Part shown: positions 10,558 through 21,426 of the stretch, piece after piece
Layout: every line of letters starts with the position of its first letter
Numbering within the stretch: the first letter of the stretch is position 1
NCBI GenBank assembly: GCA_030686995.1
Contig: CM060693.1
Span: forward strand, 121,423,228 to 121,487,227
Origin: Artemisia argyi
Taxonomy: Eukaryota; Streptophyta; Magnoliopsida; Asterales; Asteraceae
Direction: 5' to 3'
Length of the DNA: 64,000 nucleotides
Made by a program: the position numbers and the translations under genes
The notes under the pieces: model-generated
Databases searched by the model: none
Told to the model about the DNA's origin: nothing
Seen by the model: only the letters and a program-made list of their open reading frames with translations

Positions 10558-11579
10558 CCAAACCTAATTCTGAGTTTTTCATATCACTTCCCATCTCTTC
10601 ACCACAGCAACATTGGGAAAAACTCAGGAAGGAGGAAGAATGAAGTTCTATCCACATCCAAGTCAATTCCAATGGAGGAATCACACACCGATCATAAGTG
10701 TTTTCATTCCTTTACATTGTATTCGATTCATGCTTAGATTTGTATTAACTAAACATTGTTTTATTGCAATTATGAACATGAGTGGCTAAACACCTTTTGG
10801 TGTTAGCCTATTTATGAAATTGTTATGTTATTGATTTAGTTTTCCATGCATCTATTATCTATTGTTTGTTTACTTTCATGGCGAGGCTTGGGACACTCTA
10901 GTTCCCGTAGTGATTAGCGTTGGTTGTTCTCTAGATACTTGTGGAATTAACCCTAGGAAGCAAGTCGCTAGGGATGTGACTTGGTGATATCAATATCACC
11001 AAAAATGTGCAAATTAACCCTAGGATCACCTACCAATGCTAGACACTTAACGGAGTTAGAGGGGTGTAAGATCTGACCATGCCGCATTCGTTAGCCTTGT
11101 CCATGTTAGTAGAGGCACTTAATGACTCTTATGTCTTCGTACCGATGAACCCAAGGTTTTACAATAGCTTTGGATAGGATAAGGTATAAGATAGATCTAG
11201 GCGAATTTGACCATCTGACCCGAAATGAATATCGAATCCCCGAACGATATGATAGGATGCACCTATAGGAAAACTAATCATGATCATAACAAGAGTAGTA
11301 ATTAGGTTAGTACTACTTCTCTTTACTGATTTTCTTCTATTTACTTTATTGTCTTGTCATTACTTTTAATTAGTTTAATTAATCTTTCAACTCAAAACCC
11401 CCTTTTAAACGTGACACAACTTAGATAATTTCCGCACCTTAGCTCTTGGGACGACCTCGGCTTTACCATTTGACTATACCACACACGATTGGATACATTG
11501 TCCGTTAGTGCGTATACGGTAGACCTTAGGTAAACGAGACTTTATAAATATTAAAACCTGGTCAGTAAAACCTGCATCA

Positions 11580-12370
11580 CTAAGTAGCAAAGATCCAACC
11601 ACAACCTAAATAAATAAAACCAAACTAAGAACAAAATCCCATGCATTCATTCATAATAAGAAACACCATACTTAAAGTATGAGTACAACAACTAGACAAG
11701 TTAGCAACTACAAGAAGCACATAACATTTTTAGTGACTTTGAGGTCCTAAGATTTGCTTTATGGTTCACAAAAGGGGTCCTTAGGTTTTTATTCTTGATG
11801 ACTAAACATAAATGTTTAGTTGTTTAGGCTATTTGTTGGTGGAGGAGGTGGTATGATTGGTCCTTAAGGTGGTGTCAAGAGATGTTCAAGATAAGAGAAT
11901 ATGAGACCCAAATCATCTCTAAAGTTGACTATGAGGTTGCGGTTGTGATGACAACAAGCACAACTAAGGCTATGTGCTTCCTAATAAACTTGTTAACCAA
12001 CTTGCTTCCTAACCAACCTGCTTTCTAACCAATTAATTTTGGAAACTTTTCATAATAAGCAAGTAAAAGTCTGAATTTTAAGCGTTTCTAATTATAAAAT
12101 AGTCGCAAAAGCATTATATAATAATATAGATATACATTATAAATGTGATTTTGTTGTTTGCACATTACTTATTTTTGTGTACATATCACCTCTCTTATTT
12201 TAATGTTATACATATGATCATAACATGATTCTATTACTTTAACCTTTTTTATCTTTAAAAGGGGACTTGTTTACATTTTCGGTTCTTAGAAACTGAAAAA
12301 TAAAAATAAAAGAGAAAAAGAAATCGAACTTGTCATTGTCAGTAGCAATTCTTTGCAAAATCTCTCGTTA
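11580..12370. other. Intergenic, no gene recognised
   Basis: AT-rich single-copy-looking DNA between the Athila-A LTR and SINE-like copy 1. No ORF or element boundary could be supported. Confidence 0.5.
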
Positions 12371-12386
12371 TATAATGCTACTACAC

Positions 12387-12648
12387 TTAACTTGTTAAGT
12401 GTGTCACGAAGAGAGTAGTACCGGATGGGTGACCATCCGGGAAGTCCTCTTTGACCACAGGGTCTGTTGATACTAGGCTTTCAAAGTCCTTCAACGAAAG
12501 TTTCAACCCATTAGGGTTCGAATCTGGAGAAGGCAGGGTTTACTTCAAATTAAGTGTCGTGACTTCGGGCGGCTTAAGTTGAAAGTTTTTCCCCCATCGG
12601 ATTTCGAATTGGTCAAGGATTTCTCCGAAAGAACCGTTCCAAAAAAAA
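12387..12648 (+). mobile_element. SINE-like retroposon, copy 1
   Basis: Flanked by a perfect 16-bp TSD, TATAATGCTACTACAC, at 12371-12386 and 12649-12664, and ends in A8. It contains GGTTCGAATCT (12515-12525), matching an RNA polymerase III B box. It is similar along most of its length to 16930-17207 and appears shortened at the 5' end relative to that copy. The long TSD and A tail indicate target-primed retroposition. The B box lies further from the 5' end than in classic SINEs, so the family is uncertain. Confidence 0.75.
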
Positions 12649-12804
12649 TATAATGCTACTACACATTGTATTTGAATAATGTGAACATAGTCGAAATCTA
12701 TTTACTAGCTGTCAGACTACAAAGTAAATGATGTGAAGAAAACTGTATCAATCGACATAGATAAATTGCAGAGAAATGTCATTATAGAAGATTAAGGATC
12801 AGAA

Positions 12805-12840
12805 ATTTCATCTTTGTCTTTTAGCTAATAGTTAGACCTT
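12805..12840. repeat. Inverted repeat arm (partner 15135-15170)
   Basis: 36 bases identical to the reverse complement of 15135-15170, within the mitochondrial-type block. Confidence 0.9.
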
Positions 12841-13089
12841 ACCTTACCTTATTCCCTATACCCTTATGGGTTATAGAAGATTAATATGGCACAGCCACAA
12901 TCGGCCATGGGGTCACGAGGATCTGATCCTCAAACAGGGCAATGATAGACAGGCATCGCTAATCTCTTCCTAGCCTGTGTATTCTTAAATCCTTTATACT
13001 TTTCTCTCGTATGACCAATCCACGATTCCCAGCTTAAAGGAATGGCCTAGATCATCAGTACTTGGAAACCCTTAGAAATTTCTGATCCT

Positions 13090-13130
13090 TAATATGACAT
13101 TGAACTGACTGACTTACTTGCTTAACGCGT
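13090..13130. repeat. Inverted repeat arm (partner 15070-15110)
   Basis: 41 bases identical to the reverse complement of 15070-15110. The embedded phrase GCGTTAAGCAAGTAA recurs again near 15211 and 15259. Confidence 0.9.
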
Positions 13131-14221
13131 ATTCTATCTGGAAATCACCCATTTGACCTCTTGCTCCACCCATCAGTCTTCTATGAAGAGAAAAATAAAA
13201 AGCTCTTCCCTATCTACTCATTATTCGGAGGTGAATTATAGAACACCAAAAGCTGCGCTATCTTATGGACCTAACATAGGTCACATCCCTCACGTGCGCC
13301 AAGAGCACATTCGATAGCATCCTCTTAAGGTTTAAAGATCCAAACCTTCTTCTTCTTAGCGGAAACGCACGTGGCCAAAACATATAAAGATCGGCATAGT
13401 CGCTCATAGGGGCATATCTCTCCGGAGAGAGGATAGTCTAGATCTTGATTCACTATTTCCATTTTTTTCTTTTTAGTTTGAGTGAACACCCGGTAGCCAA
13501 TCGATCAGGACTAGGAGCTGCACCAAGACGGATTAGTTCGCCTTCGGGTTCTTAAGAAGAAAAAGAAGATCCCGGAGTTCTCTTTCTAGGTTGAGGAGAT
13601 TGCTTTGACTTTCTTGTTAACCCTACCCGAAAGAGAGTGAGTGACGGATTCAGAGAAAAGCTATTCTTCTTAGCAGTTTCACAAGTGAATGGAATGATTC
13701 TTCCCCCGAGGGTGACTTCACTACCTGGATCCTCATCTCTTGAACTCGTTCTGGCAGCTAGTTTAATGGCACCGGCATCTCATCTAGTCTAGATCGATTC
13801 CCTAAGAGCTTCTTCTCTAGCGGGCGATTTGGCCCATTTTCTCTTTCCTGGTAATAAGGAAAGGCCTTTCCCTATCACGACCGCCTTCCTTTATTCGGAA
13901 TTCATTCGTCTCAAAAGAAAGAGCTAGTTAGAGCAGTGAAACCTTTCAGGCAAGAGATGCGGGCAAGTCAGTCGCTAGAACTCACAGATGCTAATAACTC
14001 GCTAGAAGGGGTAGAAAGAGGCCGAAGTCAGTCTTGTCTTCAACTCGGAAGGTTTGCTTTCCCTTCTCTATTGCTTTGACCGAAGGATAGCTTTCCCTTC
14101 ACCTTCTGCTTTTCCCTTCTCTCTTTAGCTATAGCTTTAGCAAGATCTTTAGCTATTTCACTTTTCCCTTCTCTTTTTCTATTACATTCTTTCTCTTTAG
14201 CTTCTTTGATCTGTTGAGAAT

Positions 14222-14293
14222 CTGGAGTAAAAGGATTCGAACCTTTGCATGCCGGTACCAAAAACCGATGCCTTACCACTTGGCTATACTCCA
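14222..14293 (-). tRNA. trnQ: Mitochondrial-type tRNA-Gln (UUG), probably a silent nuclear copy
   Basis: The minus strand gives a complete 72-nt cloverleaf: acceptor TGGAGTA pairing with TACTCCA, D-arm region AGCCAAGTGGTAAGGC, anticodon TTG inside the GGTTTTTGGTACC arm, and T-arm AGGTTCGAATCCT, with discriminator G. The sequence matches my memory of the native plant mitochondrial trnQ and differs clearly from the plastid gene. The structure looks undamaged, but in the nucleus it probably lacks a suitable promoter context. Confidence 0.85.
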
Positions 14294-14686
14294 TATGGCC
14301 TGGGGGAGAGGGGGAAGCGAAGAACGAGCCGTGCAAGGACGCGGGGATATAGCAAGTAAGCAGAAAGGTTCTCCCTTTAGGACCGACTACAACAAGCTCA
14401 CGACTCTAATAGAAAGAAAGGGTAAGCTCTCTGCTCTATTTGCTTGCAATGCTATGCCTATCAAAGTTGGCGAACGCTTCTGTAACCTTAGACTCGTTAC
14501 GCTGTTCGACTGAACTCGTTGGCTCCACGTCCACCGAAAGTAGGTAACCTTCTTCACCGTTGGTTCCCGTAACCAAATCTTTCTTATCTTTTTTTTTATT
14601 ATTTCTTTCTTTCTGAAGGGCTTGCGGTTTATTACACCAAAGCGCCTTGTTCCATCCGGCGCGAATCCCCTCCATCACTAAGGCGC

Positions 14687-14734
14687 GCTCCGGCTTTCGA
14701 GCCTCCGCTTGCTCCGGCTTTCGAGCCTCCGCTT
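14687..14734. repeat. Two tandem 24-bp units
   Basis: Two perfect copies of a 24-bp unit beginning GCTCCGGCTTTCGAG, within the mitochondrial-type block. Confidence 0.9.
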
Positions 14735-16734
14735 GCTCCCCTTATATGTGGACTTATTTCAAAAACTTTTATTTGATTTTATAAAGTAATAAAGACTAGT
14801 CCCGATTGATGGATGAATGCCAATCTCACTTTCTAATGTTATTGTCATGTTGATGCTATATTAAAGAATAGAATCTAAAAAAGTTTCTGAAAGTCCCATT
14901 CTTTATAATTGTCTTTCTCGTACTGTGTAAACGAACTTCAAGTCTGAATTGTGTACTCAAGAGGAAGCGTCACAGCCTAGGTTTGGGCCACCATCTCTCT
15001 CAGTCTGTATTCATGAATGTTCGGTATAGGAAGCACCTATGTTAGTCTTTGGCTTTCCAGACAGAACAGACGCGTTAAGCAAGTAAGTCAGTCAGTTCAA
15101 TGTCATATTAGGGGTTTGAAGCTCAATGTTAAGCAAGGTCTAACTATTAGCTAAAAGACAAAGATGAAATGAAAGGTAAGGTAAGGTCTAACTAAACCGG
15201 CAGATAGATGCGTTAAGCAAGTAACTAAACCGGCAGATAGAATCCAGCAGATAGACGCGTTAAGCAAGTAAGTCTTCATAGAAGATTGTTAAACAGAATT
15301 TCTAAGGAGAATCGAAATTTCTGCCGATTGTCAGCCTGTTCAGCTGACCTCAGAGGATTCCAGTCACCCGGCACAGCATGTTTATTCTCGGCAGCGATTA
15401 CAGTCTCTTTCCCAGGGTCAGACTACTCCATAAGATCAGCAGTCTAGCCCAGTTGCTTCCCTTTTAGGCGCTTCCTCTAGTTAAAGAGTGAATTCAGGAG
15501 TTCCAGGCAGGCGATAGGGGCTTCGGGGGGATAACATGAATCGTATAAGCCTGAACCCTATTAGTTATGTGCTTCCCCCTTCAAGAGCTGGGCTACTACC
15601 CTAATAAAGTTCTTCCTAGCGTATAGTATTGGGCAGATTGAGTCTTTCTCTAATATAGTACCTAATAGTTAGATTAAGCATTAGGCGCAACTTCGACTAT
15701 AAAGCATCCCGTTAATCTCTTCTCTTTCTGTCTTCAAGCTTCAAGCTTTTGCCTAGGAGCTCGGATTCCAGTCCTATCGTTAGAAGGCAGCATAGTTGGA
15801 ATTTCTTCCTGCGGCGAATAAAGGAAGAGAAAGGGCTCTCTAATGCCTTATTTGTACGATATGATGCAAGCAAGGAATCCTATTAGAGTGATGCAAGTCA
15901 GCCTATAAGATGAAACCGAAGATACTAAGCCTGGAATCAGTCGCTCTCTATGTCAATTTCTCTTTAGCAAGAAGCCCTGTGAAAGCTATCAGATAATGAC
16001 TTTATAGAGGTCCCTCGCTGACGCCTTCATTTTGATTTTTTTCATCTCTTTATGATATGCTATCTTCCTTTAGCCAGACTTCCCGCATTACTGTGATCAA
16101 GAGGAAGCGCTAAGGTCTATCCTTTCCTTAAGTTAAGAGTGAAGGACGGATACTGGCTCTTTAGGACTGATAGTAGCTGCTCTTCTGGTAGTATAGCTGG
16201 TAGCTCTGCTTATGCTAGCTCTCTTCTTTCTTATGAGAGAGATTCGCAATAGGGGCATTTCTCTGTAAGAAGAAGGCCTGTTACAGCTATCAGATATAGG
16301 GGATTTATGCAGCTGTCAATGGATTCTCTTTCGCTTTCAATAAAGAAGTAAGAAAGTTCGACCTTTGTCGGCTAGCTAGGAAGGCTAAAAGCTAAAAGCA
16401 AAGTCCCCGTAACTGCCTGCGAATGAAGAGCGTTCCATTTCACTCGGGCAACTCCAAGAGAGGCCGATGAAAGAGCCCACCCCGGATACGGAAGGAAGGT
16501 ATGGAGATGGTGCTGCTAGAACCAAGGTGCGTAGCCCCAAACCAAAAGCCCTATTATACCACGTCTGCTCTAATCGGATTGAACTTTTATTCCAAAACGG
16601 AGAGCACAAGGTTGCTTTGGTTCGTAGCGCAATCAAGCAAGTCGCAAAGAGGTCAGCGATAGGGGAGGTGCTACTAGTTGGCTTGGTTCTTCCTTAATAG
16701 CAAACTCAGTAGCAAGAAATTTCCTCACTTTAAT

Positions 16735-16800
16735 GAGGAAGAGTGTAAGATTACTGAAGGAGGTCATCAATTTGGAGAGTTTGCTTTTACACGAAAACAT
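16735..16800 (+). pseudogene. rps19: Mitochondrial rps19 3'-end remnant
   Basis: Translation gives CKITEGGHQFGEFAFTRK. Plant mitochondrial ribosomal protein S19 ends in a closely similar block (CKITEGKVGHKFGEFAFTRK, from memory), so two residues are missing here. The upstream residues do not match S19, and no start codon belongs to it. It supports a mitochondrial origin for this block; it cannot make a functional small-subunit protein. Confidence 0.65.
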
Positions 16801-16906
16801 CCGACCTATACTATAAGTCGTCCGCCTACCTTTCTGATCTCCTTTCCTTATATTCATCATTTGCCTTTGACCAATTCACGAGGATCTGATCCTCAACCAA
16901 TGTGAA

Positions 16907-17211
16907 ACCAATGGGCTTGTGGTTCATTGGGCATGGCTTATTCAGTTAAGCGTGTCTAATGGAGAGTAGTATCGGTTTGGGTGACCAAACCGGGAAGTCC
17001 TCCCTTGTGGACCACTGCCCTGTCGGTACGATTTCAAAGTCCTTCAATGAAGGTTTCAACCCAGCAGGGTTCGAATCTGGAGAAGGCAGGGTTTACTTCA
17101 ATTTAAGTGTCGTGCTTTCGGGCGGCTTAAGTTGAAGGTTTTCCCCCATCGGGTTTCAAATTGGACATGATTTTCCTTTAAAAGAAAGTAACCGTTCAGA
17201 AAAAAAAGTAA
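16907..17211 (+). mobile_element. SINE-like retroposon, copy 2, in the ERF promoter
   Basis: Homologous to 12387-12648, with a longer 5' end beginning near ACCAATGGGCTTGTGG, a B-box-like GGTTCGAATCT at 17068-17078 and an A tail at 17200-17207. A possible imperfect TSD, AATGTGAA, occurs at 16899-16906 and 17214-17221. Its 3' end is about 115 bases from the ERF TATA box, so it displaces the distal promoter. Confidence 0.65.
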
Positions 17212-17324
17212 CAAATGTGAACTGAAGGTATATCGATTTTTGTACTCCGTACTTAAAAAGTTTAAACAAATAACAAAAACACCTGTCACCCATTTTACTA
17301 GGAGCGAGCTAGCTCTCTTGAAGA

Positions 17325-17333
17325 CTATATATA
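17325..17333 (+). promoter_or_regulatory. TATA box of the ERF gene
   Basis: TATATATAC about 160 bases upstream of the ATG. This leaves a 5' leader of roughly 130 bases. Confidence 0.65.
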
Positions 17334-17488
17334 CCATCACACTTCCGCATCAATCAATCTCACTCACACACCAAACTTGATTATTCTTCATTTACTCTAA
17401 AACATAGTTTCCTTTAATTATTAAGACTTTAGTCCGAAACAGTTGAAGAATCACATCGTCGTGCTATTTGTCTTTGTTTGCTCGAGAA

Positions 17489-18142
17489 ATGGTGAAAAAA
17501 GAGTTAAAGATTCAAACAGATTCATCTCATCAAACATCGTCGTCGACGATTAACAAGAAGAAATACAAAGGAGTAAGAATGAGGAGTTGGGGTTCATATG
17601 TTTCAGAGATTCGAGCACCTAATCAAAAAACAAGAATATGGTTAGGATCTTATTCAACTCCTGAGGCTGCAGCTAGAGCCTATGACGCAGCTTTACTCTG
17701 CGTCAAAGGCCCTACTGCAAATCTCAACTTTTCCCCTAGCCAATATGATCATGACTATTCCAACACCATCATGTCACCTAAATCCATCCAAAAAATAGCC
17801 GCAGCCGCAGCAGCAAGCACGACAATCACTGCTCCCACATCACCGCCGTCTCCATCATATTCGTCATCAATATCATGCTCCTCACCCTCACCCTCCCCAC
17901 CACCACCACCTATTTCTCCAATAGAAGATGATGAAACATTATTTCATGCAAATGACCCTCTTGATGGTACCTTGATGTCATTGGTTGCACCATGGTACAC
18001 CTTTGATTCACCATGCTACAATGATGGGATGCCCGATGCTTCGTTTTTCGAGTTTGATGATCATTTTTCATCCATAATCAACCAAGATGTTTATGATCAA
18101 GAAGAATGTGATGATATCTACCTTTGGAGCTTCTGCAGATAA
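17489..18142 (+). CDS. AP2/ERF transcription factor, ERF014-like
   Basis: An intact, intronless 217-residue protein. The frame is open a little upstream but without ATG, so the start is the ATG at 17489 (MVKKELKIQ). A single AP2 domain spans roughly residues 26-83: it starts [12 protein letters not shown], has [19 protein letters not shown] in the strands and [10 protein letters not shown] in the helix. The WLGS and AEIR-like signatures place it in ERF/DREB-type DNA binding. After it come [16 protein letters not shown], a Ser/Pro-rich linker, and an acidic C-terminus ending [10 protein letters not shown]. The MSPKSIQ block and LWxFC end recall Arabidopsis ERF014 (group II); that is from memory. 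It should act in the nucleus on GCC/DRE-type elements, possibly in stress or nutrient responses. It is the only apparently complete host gene in the window. Confidence 0.93.
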   Translation: MVKKELKIQTDSSHQTSSSTINKKKYKGVRMRSWGSYVSEIRAPNQKTRIWLGSYSTPEAAARAYDAALLCVKGPTANLNFSPSQYDHDYSNTIMSPKSIQKIAAAAAASTTITAPTSPPSPSYSSSISCSSPSPSPPPPPISPIEDDETLFHANDPLDGTLMSLVAPWYTFDSPCYNDGMPDASFFEFDDHFSSIINQDVYDQEECDDIYLWSFCR

Positions 18143-18604
18143 ATTTTTATTTCGTTAATGATTCTTTTAATGATCTTCCAATTGAAGAAACATTTATTTA
18201 CTGACTTTTTTTTTACTGATTTTATTTAGTTACTACACAAATATTCAGATTTATTCATTATAAGTAAAGGGGTGTGGGGGAATAATATTTTTTTGACGAT
18301 CCCATGTGAGTCTCTTGCAAGTATAATATATTGTATGTCACAAATGTAATGTTCTTTGTCTCCTTGATTTGAGTAAAAAGAAAGAGAACAATATTTTATT
18401 GGTTATAAACTTTTCCTTTACGTTCTAGAATGAATATATTACAGTATTTGTGTATATACCTTTCCTAGTAGGTTACGGGTGTCATGCAACGGTATATATA
18501 ATTTTGTTATTCAATGTATGCATCCTAGAAGGTTAGGGGGCACAATTATTTAATGTGTGTTTGAGCTTTAAGATTGTTATAGATAAATCAAAGGAAGGGA
18601 AATT
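18143..18604 (+). other. ERF 3' UTR and downstream DNA
   Basis: AT-rich, no ORF of note. I did not find a canonical AATAAA close to the stop, so the polyadenylation site is undefined. Confidence 0.5.
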
Positions 18605-18938
18605 GTTTTGCTTCAATTTTACCGGCCGCCGCGTTGCGGTAGCTCGTCGTTTTTTGGCATCTATAGTTGCCGCTTGTGCTGGTGTTCCTGGTATGTTAAA
18701 ATTTTTTGGGTATCAATTTGCATCCATACTTTTCATGGCCTCGTTTACAATCACAAATACATAACATATAGTCTTGAATCATACCACATTGATTCGGTAC
18801 ACGATGTTATATGGAATAACAAATACTATGTCCTATTTCAATGTTTGAATACTTAAATATGGATTAACATAGCATCACTGTTACCTAAATGCGCACCAAA
18901 GAAAAACACCAATACCAGGTTTAGTTGAAGCGTCAGTT

Positions 18939-19012
18939 TCAGCCGCGCAAATCATTGTAGTCTTTCTCTAGCTGTCTAGCTTTCCAACGTTCACGCCTAT
19001 TTTGAAACCATG
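18939..19012 (-). pseudogene. HD-Zip class I fragment (homeodomain helix 3)
   Basis: After a splice-acceptor-like TTTGCAG, the minus strand encodes AWFQNRRERWKARQLEKDYN then DLRG and a TGA (18941-18939). WFQNRRxRWK is the recognition helix of the homeodomain, and QLEKDY begins the leucine zipper of HD-Zip class I factors. The intron at this point agrees with known HD-Zip I genes. The rest of the zipper and the N-terminal exon are absent. Confidence 0.75.
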
Positions 19013-19461
19013 CTGCAAACAAATCTGATTGAGTACATGGTAGTGAGTAAATGTGAGTGAAACATATTATCCGTAACATGTTAGAATTCAGTACACATAT
19101 TACCTTGGGTGGTTAGCCGTGCGCGTCTAGTATTCTGACTAACCCTATTATCTTGTGTATCATTGTGGATCGATACCTGTACCCTGTAGATGGAGTGATA
19201 TAAAGACCGGAAAAAAAGGGCTTTCCTCAAGTTATCCGGTTGCTTTCCAACTTCACATACAACCATGGAATGAGCAACCTCTTCACGTTTAACATTTTGC
19301 TTTGGAGCCTTCAATTCTTGTATTTTTAAACTAAGACAAACAAGCTTCTTGTATTTTTTAAACTAAGGCAAACTTGTTTGTCTTTCTTTTTTGACGATTT
19401 ATCCATGACTTCAGCAGGTGCAACTTAATAGCTTTCAAGTATTCAGCACAATCACTGCAAG

Positions 19462-19509
19462 ACCAGCTGGATTGTGACTTGCTGTCAACATAAGCCTACC
19501 ATTTGCTTT
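19462..19509 (-). pseudogene. Phosphoglucomutase active-site fragment
   Basis: Sixteen codons read KANGRLMLTASHNPAG. Plant phosphoglucomutases carry KANGGFIMSASHNPGG at the phosphoserine loop (from memory). The match stops abruptly on both sides. Short, so moderately secure. Confidence 0.5.
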
Positions 19510-19740
19510 AGATCCTTGAAATATTTAGGGTATTATGATTAATGTTTCAATATAAAGTTATATGAGTTACCAATATTCAAAAGTAAACAGTTAGAAGTTC
19601 TAAACGAAAAATATGAGTAAACATCATATATGAGAAGGATTCAACTATTCAAGATCTAAAGTTAAGAATAATAAACCTGCAAATTCCACTTTTAGCTGTA
19701 AAACTTTTTGAGCCGTTTGAGAGAAAGGGCTATACTAATT

Positions 19741-19987
19741 AAGAGTGAACAAACGGACCGGATGGACCGGACCGGACCGGACCGACCACATTCGGTTCAG
19801 TCTCGGTCTAGGGTTTTTCTTAATTTCGGTCTCGGTCCGGCTTAAAAATCGAACATTTAGCCTATTTGGACCGAACCGGACCAACCACATTCGGTCCGGT
19901 CTCGGTCTAAGTTTTTTGCCGAATTCGGTCTCGGTCCGGTCCCGTTTTTCTCAGTCCGATCCGGTTTTGGACCGATGAGCAGCCCTA
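19741..19987. mobile_element. Short hAT-like MITE rich in GGTCCGG
   Basis: A 247-bp segment filled with CGGTCCGGT-like units on either strand, bounded by ATACTAATT (19732-19740 and 19988-19996), a 9-bp direct repeat containing TACTAATT. The right end reads TTAGGGCTGCTCATCGGTCC in reverse complement and the left end contains GTGAACAAACGGACC: weak terminal inverted repeats like those of TAGGGCTGTTCA-type hAT MITEs. Confidence 0.55.
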
Positions 19988-20024
19988 ATACTAATTGACC
20001 CATTCCTAAGTGAACGGGTTAACA

Positions 20025-20171
20025 ATTGTCAAAAGCATTTGCTCCCCATTTTAAGAAAGTGTACCGTTCTTTATTCCGCTCTAGCTCTATTTCCATATTG
20101 GCTTGTAAAGCATTTTCTGATCTTGATACATCAACCTGGACTGAATGATCAATTACATGGTCCACCGGAAC
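20025..20171 (-). pseudogene. Aconitase exon fragment
   Basis: After a splice-acceptor-like ATATACAG the minus strand encodes [20 protein letters not shown], then [20 protein letters not shown] and KWGANAF. This is the conserved aconitate hydratase segment that begins [15 protein letters not shown] stop (TAA, 20021-20019) follows directly. No neighbouring aconitase exons are present, so it is a captured piece rather than a gene. Confidence 0.85.
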
Positions 20172-20946
20172 CTGTATATGCGACAAAACCAAGTATTCAT
20201 CCGCGCTCAAAAACACAACCTTAAATGTAAACTAAAGAGTAACCTAGTTTTATTTCCAAACATAGCGTCTTAATGGTGTTGATATACATACCAATGGATT
20301 TATTTTATTAAGATCACCTCCGTGTTTGTCCAAAGCATATAACATATATCGTACCCGTGAATGTAATTAAAAATTTGTCATATCATTACATGACTAAAAC
20401 ATAGCTCAATGTCTCAATGGTCACATCGTAATGGTCAACATACGTGAAGAAGGACATATACTAACCATAACATTCATACTTAAGGTATTGTGTTCAATAG
20501 ACCTTTTCCGTTTTCCTTCTTTCCTAGAAGAAAACTACAACATCAGACACCAAAAAGATAGGAAAAAAACCCCAACTATAAGTTTCTAGCATAAAAATTT
20601 AAACTTTACAAAAGTGGAATTTGCAAGAACATAAAGTCATAAAAGGTTACCTTGTCAAATATAGGTAAATTCTTAAAAATATACTTGTTAAAAAATCATG
20701 ACTTTGTTGTTTCAAACTCATCACGAATAGTTCTAAAATTTGCACTTGCACTGATCGTTGGTGGTCAGATTTTCCATGTGTTGTGGTATGAACTAAAGTT
20801 TCCGATTCTATTCTGCTAAAGAAAAATTAAGGACAAGCTCAAGTGCTATAAACTTTAATGCATTTCTACAACACCAAACATTTCAACTATTAAAATTGTG
20901 GACTAAATATGATTTATATACCAAAAAAACAATGAAAGATGAATAC

Positions 20947-21322
20947 CTTCACCACAAGGGGACTTTCTGGTTGTGATATTAAGAACCTTAGTTGGCATTG
21001 TAACTGGTCCCTTGACCCTCAAGTTCTTGTCCTTGGCACGACGGACCAAATCAGCACACACTGTCATAAAATGAACAAATACAAATAATAATTATAACTC
21101 AATCATAGAAAGACGTAAGTAACAGCAGAAGTATGTCGTAGAGACTACCTAAATGACTGATCAAAATACAATTACATAGAATGAATCGAGGTGTAAAATA
21201 TAGTGACCTTTCTTGAGATTCTTAACGTTCTTGGAGGAAAGGGTAATCCTGATCTTGTAACTCTGTTCTTGGGGCTCTTGTAGCCCTGCCTTCGTTGGTT
21301 TCATCGCAGCATATGTTGCCAT
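20947..21322 (-). pseudogene. RPS20: 40S ribosomal protein S20 (uS10), exons 1 and 2 only
   Basis: Exon 1 (21322-21208) starts ATG and encodes [13 protein letters not shown], then [17 protein letters not shown]. It ends at a GT donor. Exon 2 (21060-20947) follows an AG acceptor and encodes [20 protein letters not shown], then [19 protein letters not shown], and ends at another GT donor. These 76 residues match the N-terminal two thirds of the plant uS10 small-subunit protein. The last exon (the WDRFELRVHKRVIDLF region) is not found downstream as far as 18600. Both exons are undamaged and the promoter appears intact, so transcripts could splice into the other captured fragments. Confidence 0.9.
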
Positions 21323-21426
21323 CTTCTAGCTTCTGTTCAACTCAAACCACTATTTAATTGAACCTCTCCAGCATCGCACCGAGTGAGATGATATGATGAT
21401 GGATGGCATGGCTGCTCAAAGTAACT

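Larger units (their letters stand above)
7055..11579 (+). mobile_element. Athila-A: 3' part of an Athila-type Ty3/gypsy element
   Basis: Interrupted on the left by Copia-1. It contains the decayed C-terminal part of a gag-pro frame, about 2.2 kb of non-coding DNA with hairpins and three PPT-like tracts, and an intact-looking 3' LTR. I see no reverse transcriptase or integrase between the gag-pro stop and the LTR, so the element is probably non-autonomous, like Athila-B, with which it shares non-coding blocks. Confidence 0.8.
9971..11579 (+). repeat. Athila-A 3' LTR (1,609 bp)
   Basis: Runs from TGATAACATC to CTGCATCA. It has the motif array (10165-10537), a TATA box at 10550, and a long non-coding downstream part. 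The next five bases are CTAAG; the partner TSD is off-window. Confidence 0.85.
12785..16896. other. Mitochondrial-type DNA insertion (NUMT)
   Basis: About 4.1 kb unlike the surrounding AT-rich TE DNA. It holds a mitochondrial-type tRNA-Gln(UUG), an rps19 3' remnant, and many short direct and inverted repeats, for example 36 bp at 12805-12840 inverted at 15135-15170 and 41 bp at 13090-13130 inverted at 15070-15110. Such scrambled repeats are typical of plant mitochondrial intergenic DNA. A 20-bp string containing GAGGATCTGATCCTC occurs near both ends (about 12913 and 16877). The exact borders are uncertain, and other short ORFs here were not recognised. Confidence 0.75.

Noticed and set aside
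12387..12648. The GGTTCGAATCT box taken as a tRNA gene
   Set aside because: No acceptor, D or anticodon arms can be folded around it; it is part of the SINE-like element.
14040..14336. 98-codon minus frame over the tRNA-Gln
   Set aside because: It reads through the tRNA and repetitive AAAGGGAAG-type DNA; not a protein gene.
16385..16697. Frames on both strands just upstream of the rps19 remnant
   Set aside because: Could be mitochondrial coding remnants, but I could not match either to a mitochondrial protein.
19081..19314. 77-codon minus frame containing QNTRRARLTTQ, as more HD-Zip
   Set aside because: Similarity to WFQNRRARWKTKQ is too weak and the order of exons would be wrong.
20947..21322. 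RPS20 as a working gene
   Set aside because: The final exon is missing downstream and foreign fragments follow, although both exons and the promoter look sound.
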